Below, piece by piece: positions 35,572 to 43,323 of a DNA stretch of 46,558 nucleotides. Location: assembly GCA_945883745.1 (NCBI GenBank), contig CAMCYH010000009.1, forward strand, positions 1 to 46,558, given 5' to 3'. The translations under genes and the position numbers were made by a program. The notes beneath the pieces were generated by a model, which was given only the letters and a program-made list of their open reading frames with translations, searched no databases and was not told the DNA's origin. The DNA is from Candidatus Kuenenia stuttgartensis (GTDB lineage: Bacteria > Planctomycetota > Planctomycetia > Pirellulales > UBA1268). The stretch's first letter is position 1. Each line of letters starts with the position of its first letter.

Positions 35572-35897
35572 GCGTCCGCCCCCCGCACCCGGGCCAGTCT
35601 GACAAACACGGTGCCATCACGGACCTGCACCTCGTGCACTGTCTGGCGAACAGATGCCGAAAGCTGGTGGCGGCCATCCACGACATCAAACTGCCAGCCA
35701 TGCCAGGGGCAGGTAAGAATCGACCCGCAGAGCACACCTGTGCCGAGCGGACCGCCCTGGTGGGGACACAGCCCGTCGATCGCATGCAGCCGCCCCTCGA
35801 CGTTGGCCAGGGCCACTATCTGACCGGCGATCACCCGCTCAATGCTGATGCCGGGCGGACATTCGTCGAGGGTGGCGATTTCGATCCAGTCGGCCAT
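35568..35897 (-). CDS. Rieske-type [2Fe-2S] ferredoxin
   Basis: The 109-residue protein is a free Rieske domain with the cluster ligands Cys44-x-His46 (LCPHQGGPL) and Cys63-x2-His66 (TCPWHGWQF). It has no signal peptide or membrane anchor and resembles soluble NirD/BphF-like electron carriers. The ATG at 35897 gives a typical Rieske start (MADWIEIATLDECP); a GTG at 35954 would instead overlap the upstream acyltransferase stop by four bases. It lies between an LpxL-type acyltransferase and a GNAT protein, and its redox partner is not visible here. Confidence 0.92.
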   Translation of the reverse strand: MADWIEIATLDECPPGISIERVIAGQIVALANVEGRLHAIDGLCPHQGGPLGTGVLCGSILTCPWHGWQFDVVDGRHQLSASVRQTVHEVQVRDGTVFVRLARVRGADA

Positions 35898-35950
35898 CGG
35901 GCGGCCCCGCACGGATTCCGGCACGAAGCACCGCGGAGTCGATCCGCCGG

Positions 35951-36883
35951 TCACGCCGCCGAGCGAGACACTCTACCGCGTGGCGGCGCTCCCCGCCATC
36001 GCCGATGCACCCACCAGTACTGCGCCGGTGCGCGGCGGATCGCCTGCTCGAGGAGATTCGTGTACCACTGCGACAGGGGGGTGAGGCCGGCAGTGTCCGC
36101 AGAGTCATCCGCGGGATCGGCAATCCCTTCGACCCGGAGGTCGTAGTCAAACAGGCCGTTGCGGCGGGTCGCCGTGCAGACCATCACGGGCGCCGAGGCC
36201 GACAGCGCAAACACGCCGATCGCCTTGTGCACGCTGGCCGGCCGACCGAAAAAGTCGACCCAGCAGCCCCGCGGCCCCGCGGCCTGATCGCCCAGCAGGC
36301 CGATCGCACCGTTCTGCTCCATCGCGATCGCCACATCGGGGGCGCTTCCCTTCTTGGGCAGGATCTGCTGCCCCCGCGACTCCCGAAACTCGTTGACGAA
36401 CCGGTCGAGCAGCGGGTTGTCGAGTTCCCGGGCCACCGAAAACATCTTGAATCCGAACACGCCGAACAGGAAGGCCGCCAGCTCGAAGTTGCCGTAGTGG
36501 CCGGAGAGCACCACCTTCGGCCGATCCAGCCACATCGTGCGGACGATCTCCTCCATACCGTGAATCCGCAGGTGCTTCCGCCAGGTGGTCTTGCGGATGA
36601 CCCGCGGAGCATGGGCGATCTCGACGACCATCAACAGGAGATGCTCCCACATGCCGCAGGCGGCCTGGCGGCACTGCTCGGCGGTCCACTCAGGGAAAGC
36701 CTGCTGCAGGTTATCGCGCACAACGCGTCGGCGAATTCGCAACCGATTGGCCAGGAGGTTGGCCGACGTCCGGGCAATCCGCTCACACATGCTCCGGGGC
36801 AGCGATTGGACGACGCAGATCGCCACGCGAACCGCCACGTAGGTGAGCCAGTCGACGAGGCGGGTGAGGAGTGAACGATGCAC
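35951..36883 (-). CDS. LpxL/HtrB-family lysophospholipid or lipid A acyltransferase
   Basis: The 310-residue protein has one N-terminal hydrophobic segment (about 9-28) and the HX4E active site His129-Tyr-Gly-Asn-Phe-Glu134 of the LpxL family. GLLGDQAAGPRGCWVDFFGRPA and the C-terminal QYWWVHRRW motifs also match. LpxL adds secondary acyl chains to lipid A at the inner membrane. Many planctomycetes carry lpx genes, but here the acceptor could also be another lipid. The start is GTG. It heads an overlapping operon with the Rieske and GNAT genes. Confidence 0.9.
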   Translation of the reverse strand: MHRSLLTRLVDWLTYVAVRVAICVVQSLPRSMCERIARTSANLLANRLRIRRRVVRDNLQQAFPEWTAEQCRQAACGMWEHLLLMVVEIAHAPRVIRKTTWRKHLRIHGMEEIVRTMWLDRPKVVLSGHYGNFELAAFLFGVFGFKMFSVARELDNPLLDRFVNEFRESRGQQILPKKGSAPDVAIAMEQNGAIGLLGDQAAGPRGCWVDFFGRPASVHKAIGVFALSASAPVMVCTATRRNGLFDYDLRVEGIADPADDSADTAGLTPLSQWYTNLLEQAIRRAPAQYWWVHRRWRGAPPRGRVSRSAA

Positions 36884-36997
36884 GGCAAGATCCTGGGGAA
36901 CGGCCCGCGGATTGTGCCCGATCGGCCGGCTCAGAGACCAGATCGGTTTGCCGTGTCTGCCCGCTTGAGAAACACCTCGCGCCCGACGTCGTGTCGG

Positions 36998-37864
36998 TCA
37001 GCTCGCGGGCACCAGTCCGGAGAGCTGCAGCAGCAGCAGGCCGACGCTGACCGCATTGAACAGGGCATGGAGCAGGATGGCCGGCACGATCGATCCGGTC
37101 TGCCTGACGAGCACTCCCAGCACGATCCCGAGGGCAAGCAGAGGCAGCCAGGCCAGCCCGTGCCCGGCATGGGCCGCGGCAAACGCCAGCGAAGCCAGCC
37201 CGATGGCGGTCGCCGGGCCGAGCGGGAGCGGAAGGGTTTCCAGCCAGCCCTGCAGCACACGCCGAAACAGGAACTCCTCGGCGATCGGGGCGACGACGAT
37301 CGCCGCCACGACCACCACGGCAATCGCCAGCGGATCGCTGTGCTGATTGAGAAAGTCGATGATCGGATGCTGGTAGGGAACGATCCGGTTGAGCAGAGCG
37401 GCGACGGCCAAGAGCGGTGCCAGCACGAGGGCGAGGCCACCCACGGCCAGCCGCAGGTCGCGGGCCGGCGCGAGGGGCCACAGGCCAAGATCGGCCCACG
37501 ACGCCCCGTTGCGGAGGAGCATCAGCGCGGTGACCGCCGCACCGCCGAGCATCGCGAGCACACCGGCCACCAGCTGGGAGGTCATGTCAGGCTGGGGGGT
37601 GATCGCGGACGCGTCTCCCGGTGTGGTCCTGCAGATGGCATTGATCGCCATCTGCGCCACGATCCGGGCCAGAATCATGATTACGACGGCAGCGATGACG
37701 TCGATCCCCCGCCATGGCACTGGCCGCTGCGGCTCGGCCGCCACGATCGGAAGTCCCACCCGCAGCCGCCGCGCCATGGCGACCATCATCCAGCCGCTGC
37801 CAAGCCACGCGGCCAGCACGGCCAGCGCCAGCAGCATCAGGGCAATGTCGCCAGACGTCGTCAT
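36998..37864 (-). CDS. CPBP-family intramembrane metalloprotease (CAAX protease-like)
   Basis: The 288-residue multi-spanning protein has the CPBP active-site motifs: EExxxR at Glu196-Glu197-Arg201 (EEFLFRR), His232 in AAAHAGHG and His266 in LLHALFN. About seven to eight hydrophobic segments are visible. The family includes prenyl-protein endopeptidases and Abi proteins; the substrate here is unknown. Its ATG overlaps the stop of pgsA by four bases (ATGA). It is the last gene of the ispG-rimO-pgsA operon. Confidence 0.9.
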   Translation of the reverse strand: MTTSGDIALMLLALAVLAAWLGSGWMMVAMARRLRVGLPIVAAEPQRPVPWRGIDVIAAVVIMILARIVAQMAINAICRTTPGDASAITPQPDMTSQLVAGVLAMLGGAAVTALMLLRNGASWADLGLWPLAPARDLRLAVGGLALVLAPLLAVAALLNRIVPYQHPIIDFLNQHSDPLAIAVVVVAAIVVAPIAEEFLFRRVLQGWLETLPLPLGPATAIGLASLAFAAAHAGHGLAWLPLLALGIVLGVLVRQTGSIVPAILLHALFNAVSVGLLLLQLSGLVPAS

Positions 37865-38454
37865 GCCGAGGGCCTGCTTCCCGTGAGCAGCCCGCGAGCA
37901 GCCACGATGTATTCGACGCCCGACCAGACGGTGGCGATGACCGCCGCCCAGGAGACGAGCGTCGCCAGCGGCCGCATGCCGACCGATGCCGGCTCCCAGT
38001 CCGGCCAAACGCGTGCCGCCAGTTCCAATGCCACAGCAGCGCACTGCAACACCATCTTGAGCTTGCCCGAAAGGGCCGCTGAAAAGTCGTGGCCGGCCCG
38101 TTCCATCTCCGCCCGGACTGCCGTCACGACCAGTTCCCGAACCACGACGACCACTGCCATCCACGGTGCGATCGATGTTTCCGGGGCGGCGGCCAGGAGC
38201 ACATACGCGCCGCAGATGATGACCTTGTCGACGAGCGGGTCGAAGATCCGCCCCAGACGGCTGACCTGGTTGAATCGTCGGGCCCACCAGCCATCGACCC
38301 AATCGGTCGAGGCGGCAACGAGAAAGAGCCCCAGCGCCGCCCCGTGCCACGCCTGCCCGATGGCGACAAACAGCACGATCGCCAGCCCCAGCCGCGCGGC
38401 CGAGAGCAGGTTCGGCACGGTCCACACACGATCAAGAGCCGACCCGGCGGTCAT
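37861..38454 (-). CDS. pgsA: CDP-diacylglycerol-glycerol-3-phosphate 3-phosphatidyltransferase PgsA
   Basis: PgsA makes phosphatidylglycerol phosphate from CDP-diacylglycerol at the inner membrane. The 197-residue protein shows the CDP-alcohol phosphotransferase signature Asp51-x2-Asp54-Gly55-x2-Ala58-Arg59...Gly68...Asp72-x3-Asp76, with several membrane segments around it. Both ends overlap neighbours in ATGA junctions (38451-38454 with rimO and 37861-37864 with the CPBP gene). The family could also be phosphatidylserine synthase, but the N-terminus RVWTVPNLLSAARLGLA matches PgsA better. Confidence 0.93.
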   Translation of the reverse strand: MTAGSALDRVWTVPNLLSAARLGLAIVLFVAIGQAWHGAALGLFLVAASTDWVDGWWARRFNQVSRLGRIFDPLVDKVIICGAYVLLAAAPETSIAPWMAVVVVVRELVVTAVRAEMERAGHDFSAALSGKLKMVLQCAAVALELAARVWPDWEPASVGMRPLATLVSWAAVIATVWSGVEYIVAARGLLTGSRPSA

Positions 38455-39899
38455 TCGGCCACCACGCCGGCCAGGTCATACCCGCTCGAGGCCACGATCT
38501 CCACCGGAAGAATCATCCCTGTCAGCGGCCGGGCTGCCGACGTGCCGGGCGCCGTCACATAGACCACGCAGTCGATGTCGGGGGCGTCGGCCCGGGTGCG
38601 ACCGATCCACACGTCCTCTCGCTCATCGCTCTGTCGATCGATGATGACATCGACGACGGCTCCGACCTGGGCCCGGGCATGGGCGTGGGCAATTTTCTGC
38701 TGCTCCCGCATGACGGCGTCGCGCCGGCGCTGCTTCACCTCCTCGGGCAGATGCCCGTCGAGCCTGGCCGCCGGCGTATCGGGCTCGAGCGAATAGGTGA
38801 AGACACCGAGCCGCTCGAACCGCCACCGCCGCACGAACTCGACCAGCTCGTCGAACTGCTCCTCGGTCTCGCCCGGGAAGCCGGTGATGAGCGTGGTCCG
38901 CAGGACGAGACCGGGGATGCGATCGCGGAGCTTCGCCAGCAGTTCCTCGGTCGGCCCCTTTGCCACTCGCCGCTGCATCCGCTTGAGCACAGGATCGCTG
39001 GCATGCTGCAGGGGCATGTCGAGGTAGGGAATCACCTTCGTGCTGGCGGCGATCGCGTCGATGAGCTGGTCGGTGAAGTACATCGGATAGAGATACATCA
39101 GCCGGATCCAGACCAGTCCCTCGATCTTCTCGAGTTCGGCCAGCACCTCCACGAGCCTGGTCTCGCCGTAGAGATCGAGGCCGTAGTAGGTCGTGTCTTG
39201 GGCGACGATCACGAGTTCCTTCACGCCGTCGGCGGCAAGCTCGCGAGCCTCCCGGACCACCTCTTCGATCGGCTTGGTGGCGTGCTTGCCCCGCATCTTC
39301 GGGATTGCGCAAAACGTGCAGGTGCGGTCGCAGCCCTCCGAGATCTTCAGGTAGGCCATGTGCCGCGGCGTCACCCGCATCCGCCCCGAGTCGTCGAGGG
39401 CCCGCGCAGGAGCCGGCTTGAAAATGCTCCGCTGCTCGCCGAGCCGGCCGATCAGCCGCTCGGCCGACCGGGCCACCTCATCGCGGGAAAAGACGCCGAT
39501 CACCGCATCCACATCGGGAAGTTCGTCGAGGAGTTTTTCCTTCTGCCGCTCGGCCAGGCAGCCGGCCACGATCACGCCTCGAGTGCCCCCCGTCTTCTTG
39601 AGGTCGAGCATCTCGTGGATCGCCGCATACGACTCCTCTCGCGAAGCGTCGATGAAGGCGCAGGTGTTGACGATCACGAGATCGGAGCCCTGCGGCTCCC
39701 CCACGAGCTGCCAGCCGTCGTCCCGCAAGAGGCCGAGCATCCGCTCGGTGTCGACGAGATTTTTGGGGCAGCCGAGGCTCACCATCGCAAACGTGCCCCG
39801 GCAGGTGGCCGGATCGACAGGCTGCGGGGCCGGCATCACCGTCGTGCCTGCCGCGCAGGAGCCTGACGATTCGGGGGTGACGATCTGGAGCGACTGCAT
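38451..39899 (-). CDS. rimO: Ribosomal protein S12 methylthiotransferase RimO
   Basis: RimO adds a methylthio group to Asp89 of ribosomal protein S12. The 482-residue protein has the N-terminal UPF0004 domain with cluster Cys44 (LGCPKNLVDTE, the RimO signature), Cys80 and Cys114. The radical-SAM cluster is Cys190, Cys194 and Cys197 (CDRTCTFC). A TRAM domain lies at the C-terminus. A 35-residue Pro/Ser-rich extension precedes the conserved start, so an internal start is possible. It lies 28 bases downstream of ispG and overlaps pgsA. Confidence 0.95.
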   Translation of the reverse strand: MQSLQIVTPESSGSCAAGTTVMPAPQPVDPATCRGTFAMVSLGCPKNLVDTERMLGLLRDDGWQLVGEPQGSDLVIVNTCAFIDASREESYAAIHEMLDLKKTGGTRGVIVAGCLAERQKEKLLDELPDVDAVIGVFSRDEVARSAERLIGRLGEQRSIFKPAPARALDDSGRMRVTPRHMAYLKISEGCDRTCTFCAIPKMRGKHATKPIEEVVREARELAADGVKELVIVAQDTTYYGLDLYGETRLVEVLAELEKIEGLVWIRLMYLYPMYFTDQLIDAIAASTKVIPYLDMPLQHASDPVLKRMQRRVAKGPTEELLAKLRDRIPGLVLRTTLITGFPGETEEQFDELVEFVRRWRFERLGVFTYSLEPDTPAARLDGHLPEEVKQRRRDAVMREQQKIAHAHARAQVGAVVDVIIDRQSDEREDVWIGRTRADAPDIDCVVYVTAPGTSAARPLTGMILPVEIVASSGYDLAGVVAE

Positions 39900-39927
39900 G
39901 GAGCGGGCCCTCTGTCAGGAAACGCAG

Positions 39928-41067
39928 TCAGGAGCGGGCGGCGATCAGCCGGTCGAGCTCCTCGCGGAGTTTCGGCAGGATCGCGTCATAGGGATAGGCG
40001 CCAAGTTCCGCGCTCTTCTTCTTCAGGTTCACATGCGTCGGGCCACACCACAGACCGAGGTCAGCGTCGTCAGTCTCGCCCGGGCCGTTCACCCGGCAGC
40101 CCATCACGGCGATCGTGATGGCATGCTCTCTGGCGTAGGCCGTCATCTCCTTGACCTGCTTGGCCAGCTCGATGAAGGCCTCGTTTTCCACGCGGGAGCA
40201 GCTCGGGCAGGAAATGATATTGAGCGACGCAAGGCCGTAGTCGACCACGCTCCGCACCCGCCCCGCCGCGATGTCGGCCAGGATCGCATTGGCCGCCGCG
40301 ATCTCCTGCGGCTTGTCGGCGTTGGGCACGGTGAGCGACACGCGGACCGTGTCGCCGATGCCCCGCGAGATCAGCTGCTCGAAGGCGATGCGAGTCTTGA
40401 TGATGCCGTCGGGAGGCATGCCCGCCTCGGTCACACCGAGGTGGATCGGCACATCGGGCCGCTGCTCGGCAAACCGGCGGTTCACCTCGATCACCTTCTG
40501 TGGATCTGAATCCTTGAGCGACACGGCATAGCGGGTGAAGCCGAGCGAATCGAGCAGATCGCAGTGTTCGAACGCACTGGCCAACATCGGCCCGAGCGAA
40601 TCGTCTTCGGCGAACTGCTCCTTCTTGGCCGGATCGACACTTCCGCAATTCACGCCCACACGCAGGGCACAGTCGTTCGCGGCCGCCACGTCGGCGATGA
40701 ACTTCACCTTCTCCTGCCAGGGCTTCGTCGGCTCGTGATGGTAGAGGTGGCCGGGGTTGTACCGCAGTTTGTCGACGTGCGGGGCCACCTCCGAGGCGAG
40801 CCGGTAGTTTTCCTGGAGGTCGATGGCGAGGTTGGCCGCGGTGCCCGCCCGGATCGCCTCCAGGGCGGCGGCATCCTTCTTGCTGTCGACGGCAATCCGC
40901 ACCACGCCCGCACCAGCCCGATGCAGATCCTCGACCTGCGCGAGCGTAGCCGCGACGTCCTGCGTATGCGTGGCCGTCATGCTCTGCGGCGCGATCGGAT
41001 GGCCGGCGCCGATCGTGATGCTGCCGATCTTGACGGGCCGCGTGGGGTTGCGCTTGATCTCGAGCAA
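39928..41067 (-). CDS. ispG: 4-hydroxy-3-methylbut-2-enyl diphosphate synthase IspG (GcpE)
   Basis: IspG reduces MEcPP to HMBPP in the MEP isoprenoid pathway with a [4Fe-4S] cluster. The 379-residue protein shows the N-terminal TIM barrel ([15 protein letters not shown]) and cluster ligands Cys287 and Cys290 (SCPSC), Cys324 and Glu331 (GCRVNGPGE). It is the normal bacterial single-insert-free size. I prefer TTG at 41067 as the start because TAGGAGA lies eight bases ahead and the conserved region begins there; a GTG at 41118 has no Shine-Dalgarno sequence and lies over a TATCTT box that may be the -10. It heads the ispG-rimO-pgsA-CPBP unit. Confidence 0.94.
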   Translation of the reverse strand: MLEIKRNPTRPVKIGSITIGAGHPIAPQSMTATHTQDVAATLAQVEDLHRAGAGVVRIAVDSKKDAAALEAIRAGTAANLAIDLQENYRLASEVAPHVDKLRYNPGHLYHHEPTKPWQEKVKFIADVAAANDCALRVGVNCGSVDPAKKEQFAEDDSLGPMLASAFEHCDLLDSLGFTRYAVSLKDSDPQKVIEVNRRFAEQRPDVPIHLGVTEAGMPPDGIIKTRIAFEQLISRGIGDTVRVSLTVPNADKPQEIAAANAILADIAAGRVRSVVDYGLASLNIISCPSCSRVENEAFIELAKQVKEMTAYAREHAITIAVMGCRVNGPGETDDADLGLWCGPTHVNLKKKSAELGAYPYDAILPKLREELDRLIAARS

Positions 41068-41134
41068 TCGACCATCTCCTAATGATGCGTTTCCCTCAAA
41101 GATAGCAGACCGGCCCACGGCCGGGGATAGACCT

Positions 41135-41635
41135 GTGCGTTACGACCCGCTCCTGCACATCGTGCTCCACGAACCGGAGATCCCGCCCAATGCCGGGAAC
41201 GTCGGGCGAACCTGCGTGGCAATCGGCGCGAAGCTGTGGATGGTGCGACCGCTCGGCTTCAAGCTCAACGACTACTATCTCCGCCGCGCCGGCCTCGACT
41301 ATTGGGAGCACCTCGAGTGGGAGGTGGCCGATTCCTGGGGCGACCTCGTCTCCCGCCTGGCCGAGGTAGGCCGGCAGCCCACCTGGTTTCTCGAGGTGGG
41401 TGGAGCCCGCACCTACACCGACGTGGCCTACCAGCGGGGCGACGTGCTCGTGTTTGGCAGCGAGTCGGAGGGGCTCCCCCGCAGCCTCCTCGAGGCCCAC
41501 CGTGAACAGGTGCTCTCGATCCCCGCCCGGCCCGAGGTCCGCAGTCTCAATCTGGCGAACTCCGCCGCGATCGTGGCCTACGAGGCGATCCGCCAGTGGG
41601 GTCAGCCCATCTCGATCTCGAATCCCTTGCGGTAG
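41135..41635 (+). CDS. trmL: tRNA (cytidine/uridine-34 2'-O)-methyltransferase TrmL
   Basis: TrmL is a SPOUT methylase of the wobble base of tRNA-Leu. The 166-residue protein has the family start [22 protein letters not shown], then [11 protein letters not shown], the AdoMet knot motif [10 protein letters not shown] and the C-terminal [17 protein letters not shown]. The start is GTG at 41135 with GGGGA about eight bases upstream. It is divergent from ispG, with 67 bases between. Its last 34 bases overlap the end of the convergent Gfo/Idh/MocA gene. Confidence 0.94.
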   Translation: MRYDPLLHIVLHEPEIPPNAGNVGRTCVAIGAKLWMVRPLGFKLNDYYLRRAGLDYWEHLEWEVADSWGDLVSRLAEVGRQPTWFLEVGGARTYTDVAYQRGDVLVFGSESEGLPRSLLEAHREQVLSIPARPEVRSLNLANSAAIVAYEAIRQWGQPISISNPLR

Positions 41636-42996
41636 GGCCGGGCCAGCATCGCGTTGGCCTGCTCGTCGCCCACGACCTGCTGGGCGGCGGCATCCCACTT
41701 CACCGTGCGGCCCAGCCGAGCGCTGATTCCCGCCAGGTGGCAGATGTTGAGCGCCTCCATGTGGGTGTGGACGTCGGAGATCGGCTCCTTGCGGGTCTTC
41801 GCACAGTGCAGGAAGTTGGCCCAGTGGCCTTTCCGCTCGTTGTGCTCCATCGGCAGATTCTTGTAGACCTTGGCGATGGCATCTTCCGGCAGCGGGTTGT
41901 CTTTCAGGGCATCGACCGGTTCCCCGGAAAGTTTGCCGCGACTCACGAAGATGCGGCCCTTGTCCCCTTCGATCAGCACGCCATTGTCGGTGTCGTGGCG
42001 GATCACCATCTGCGTGCCACCGGGAAACTCGACCGTGAAGAGAAACTCGGTCGCCGTGTTGTAGCGATCCTTTTCAACGGGCATCCCATCCTTGAATTCG
42101 ACCGGATGCTTGGCCATGCCCCCGACCGACAGCGGCGCGAGCGGCTGGCCATTGAGCGCGAGCGCCCAAGCAGCCATATCCACATGGTGCGCCCCCCAGT
42201 CGGTGAGCTTGCCGCCGGAATACTCGTACCACCAGCGAAACTCATAGTGGCAGTTGGTGTTGGCCTGCGGCAGCTTGTCCTTGCCGTCCTTGTCCTTGAC
42301 AGCCGGCCCCTGGAAAAACCGGTAGTCAACGGACGGAGCCGGACCAAGCCAGCGGTTCCAATCGAGGCCCTGCGGCACTGCGGCCACGGGAATCGCCGGA
42401 CTCGAGGGAGCCGGACCGATCGCCGCCTGCACCTTGTTGATCCGCCCGAGCCGCCCCTCGGCAACCATCGCCATCGCCTTCACAAACAGGTTGAACGTGC
42501 TGCGTTGCTGGGTGCCCACCTGCACGACTCGACCGGTCTCCTTCTGCACCCTGCGGATCAGCTTGCCCTCGTCGATCGTGAGCGTCAGCGGCTTTTCACA
42601 ATAGATGTCCTTGCCGGCCAGCATCGCCTCGACGACGGGCTTCGTATGCCAGTGGTCGGGCGTGGCGACGTGGATCACGTCGATATCCTTCCGCTCCAGG
42701 ATGCGGCGGTAGTCGTCATACACGTCGGCCTTCCCGCCGGCATGCTTGGCGTTGAATTCGGCGGCTCGGCCGGCATCGACGTCGGCGATCGCCACGACAT
42801 CGATCCACTCCTTGGCGGCGCCGATGTTGGCATTGGCAATGCTGCCGGAGCCGATGAGGCCCAGGGCGACGCGGTCATTCTTCGACTGCGTCTCGTCGGC
42901 CAGTGTCCGTGGCTGCGAGAAGACGTAGGGGATGAATCCGGAAGCGACGGCCGCCGCGCTGCAGGATGTCAAAAAACCGCGACGTGAGTCCTTCAT
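41602..42996 (-). CDS. Tat-exported Gfo/Idh/MocA family dehydrogenase
   Basis: The 464-residue protein has a twin-arginine signal (SRRGFLTSCSAAAVASGF). A Rossmann domain follows with GLIGSGSIANANI, DVIHVATPDHWH and the conserved lysine of CEKPLTL, then an alpha/beta substrate domain with WWYEYSGGKLTDWGAHHVD. Such exported sugar dehydrogenases are greatly expanded in planctomycetes. The ligand is not readable from sequence. The ATG at 42996 is chosen because the Tat signal starts there. Its 3' end overlaps trmL by 34 bases. Upstream is a repeat-rich intergenic region. Confidence 0.92.
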   Translation of the reverse strand: MKDSRRGFLTSCSAAAVASGFIPYVFSQPRTLADETQSKNDRVALGLIGSGSIANANIGAAKEWIDVVAIADVDAGRAAEFNAKHAGGKADVYDDYRRILERKDIDVIHVATPDHWHTKPVVEAMLAGKDIYCEKPLTLTIDEGKLIRRVQKETGRVVQVGTQQRSTFNLFVKAMAMVAEGRLGRINKVQAAIGPAPSSPAIPVAAVPQGLDWNRWLGPAPSVDYRFFQGPAVKDKDGKDKLPQANTNCHYEFRWWYEYSGGKLTDWGAHHVDMAAWALALNGQPLAPLSVGGMAKHPVEFKDGMPVEKDRYNTATEFLFTVEFPGGTQMVIRHDTDNGVLIEGDKGRIFVSRGKLSGEPVDALKDNPLPEDAIAKVYKNLPMEHNERKGHWANFLHCAKTRKEPISDVHTHMEALNICHLAGISARLGRTVKWDAAAQQVVGDEQANAMLARPYRKGFEIEMG

Positions 42997-43054
42997 GATC
43001 GTCTCCGTGATTGGTGTGAGCACTTCCCTAAGCACCCGCAGATGATACCAAAAA

Positions 43055-43100
43055 GCCCCCGGCGCAAGCCCGGGGGCCAGCAGCGAGACCGACGCCGATT
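43055..43100. repeat. 46-bp direct repeat, copy 1
   Basis: It starts with a palindromic GCCCCCGG ... CCGGGGGC block and ends with a CCGACGCCGATT box. The second copy lies at 43278-43323 with a few substitutions. The palindrome could form a terminator-like stem. Confidence 0.75.
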
Positions 43101-43109
43101 CGGGTGCCA

Positions 43110-43134
43110 GCCCGCCGGCTTGCGCCTGGCGGCT
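43110..43134. repeat. 25-bp REP-like stem-loop repeat, copy 2
   Basis: Identical over 25 bases to copies at 10714 and 43219, and like copy 1 it follows a GACGCCGAT box by a few bases. Confidence 0.8.
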
Positions 43135-43146
43135 GGCTGGAAATGT

Positions 43147-43170
43147 CCCGCGGGCTTGCGCCCTGCGGCT
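43147..43170. repeat. Diverged copy of the 25-bp repeat
   Basis: It shares the CCCGCGGGCTTGCGCC core and GCGGCT end with the exact copies but differs at several positions. Confidence 0.6.
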
Positions 43171-43218
43171 ATCATCCTGGCCTCGGGTTTCTTGGCGACC
43201 CTCCGGTCGCTCTCGTAC

Positions 43219-43243
43219 GCCCGCCGGCTTGCGCCTGGCGGCT
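43219..43243. repeat. 25-bp REP-like stem-loop repeat, copy 3
   Basis: Identical over 25 bases to copies at 10714 and 43110. Confidence 0.8.
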
Positions 43244-43277
43244 GGATCTTGGCCCAGTCACGCTTACCCACCACCCA

Positions 43278-43323
43278 GCCCCGGGCGCGAGCCCGGGGGC
43301 CAGCAGCAAAACCGACGCCGATT
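43278..43323. repeat. 46-bp direct repeat, copy 2
   Basis: Near copy of 43055-43100, with the palindrome and the CCGACGCCGATT end. Its last two bases reach the stop codon of the toroid-protein gene. Confidence 0.75.

Larger units (their letters stand above)
42997..43321. other. Repeat-rich intergenic region
   Basis: These 325 bases carry no credible gene. They hold two copies of a 46-bp direct repeat, two exact copies and one variant of the 25-bp stem-loop repeat, and GC palindromes. The array lies between the start of the Gfo/Idh/MocA gene and the end of the toroid-protein gene. Confidence 0.75.

Noticed and set aside
36878..38644. 588-codon plus-strand open frame
   Set aside because: It lies opposite pgsA, the CPBP protease gene and part of rimO, all with clear motifs. 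Its translation is Arg/His/Gln/Ser-rich without any domain; long antisense frames are expected in this GC-rich DNA.
41596..42987. 463-codon plus-strand open frame opposite the Gfo/Idh/MocA gene
   Set aside because: The minus-strand gene has a Tat signal and family motifs; the antisense frame only mirrors its codon use.
43055..43323. CRISPR array
   Set aside because: The repeats differ in length and spacing, are palindromic and nested, spacers are not uniform and no cas gene is present.
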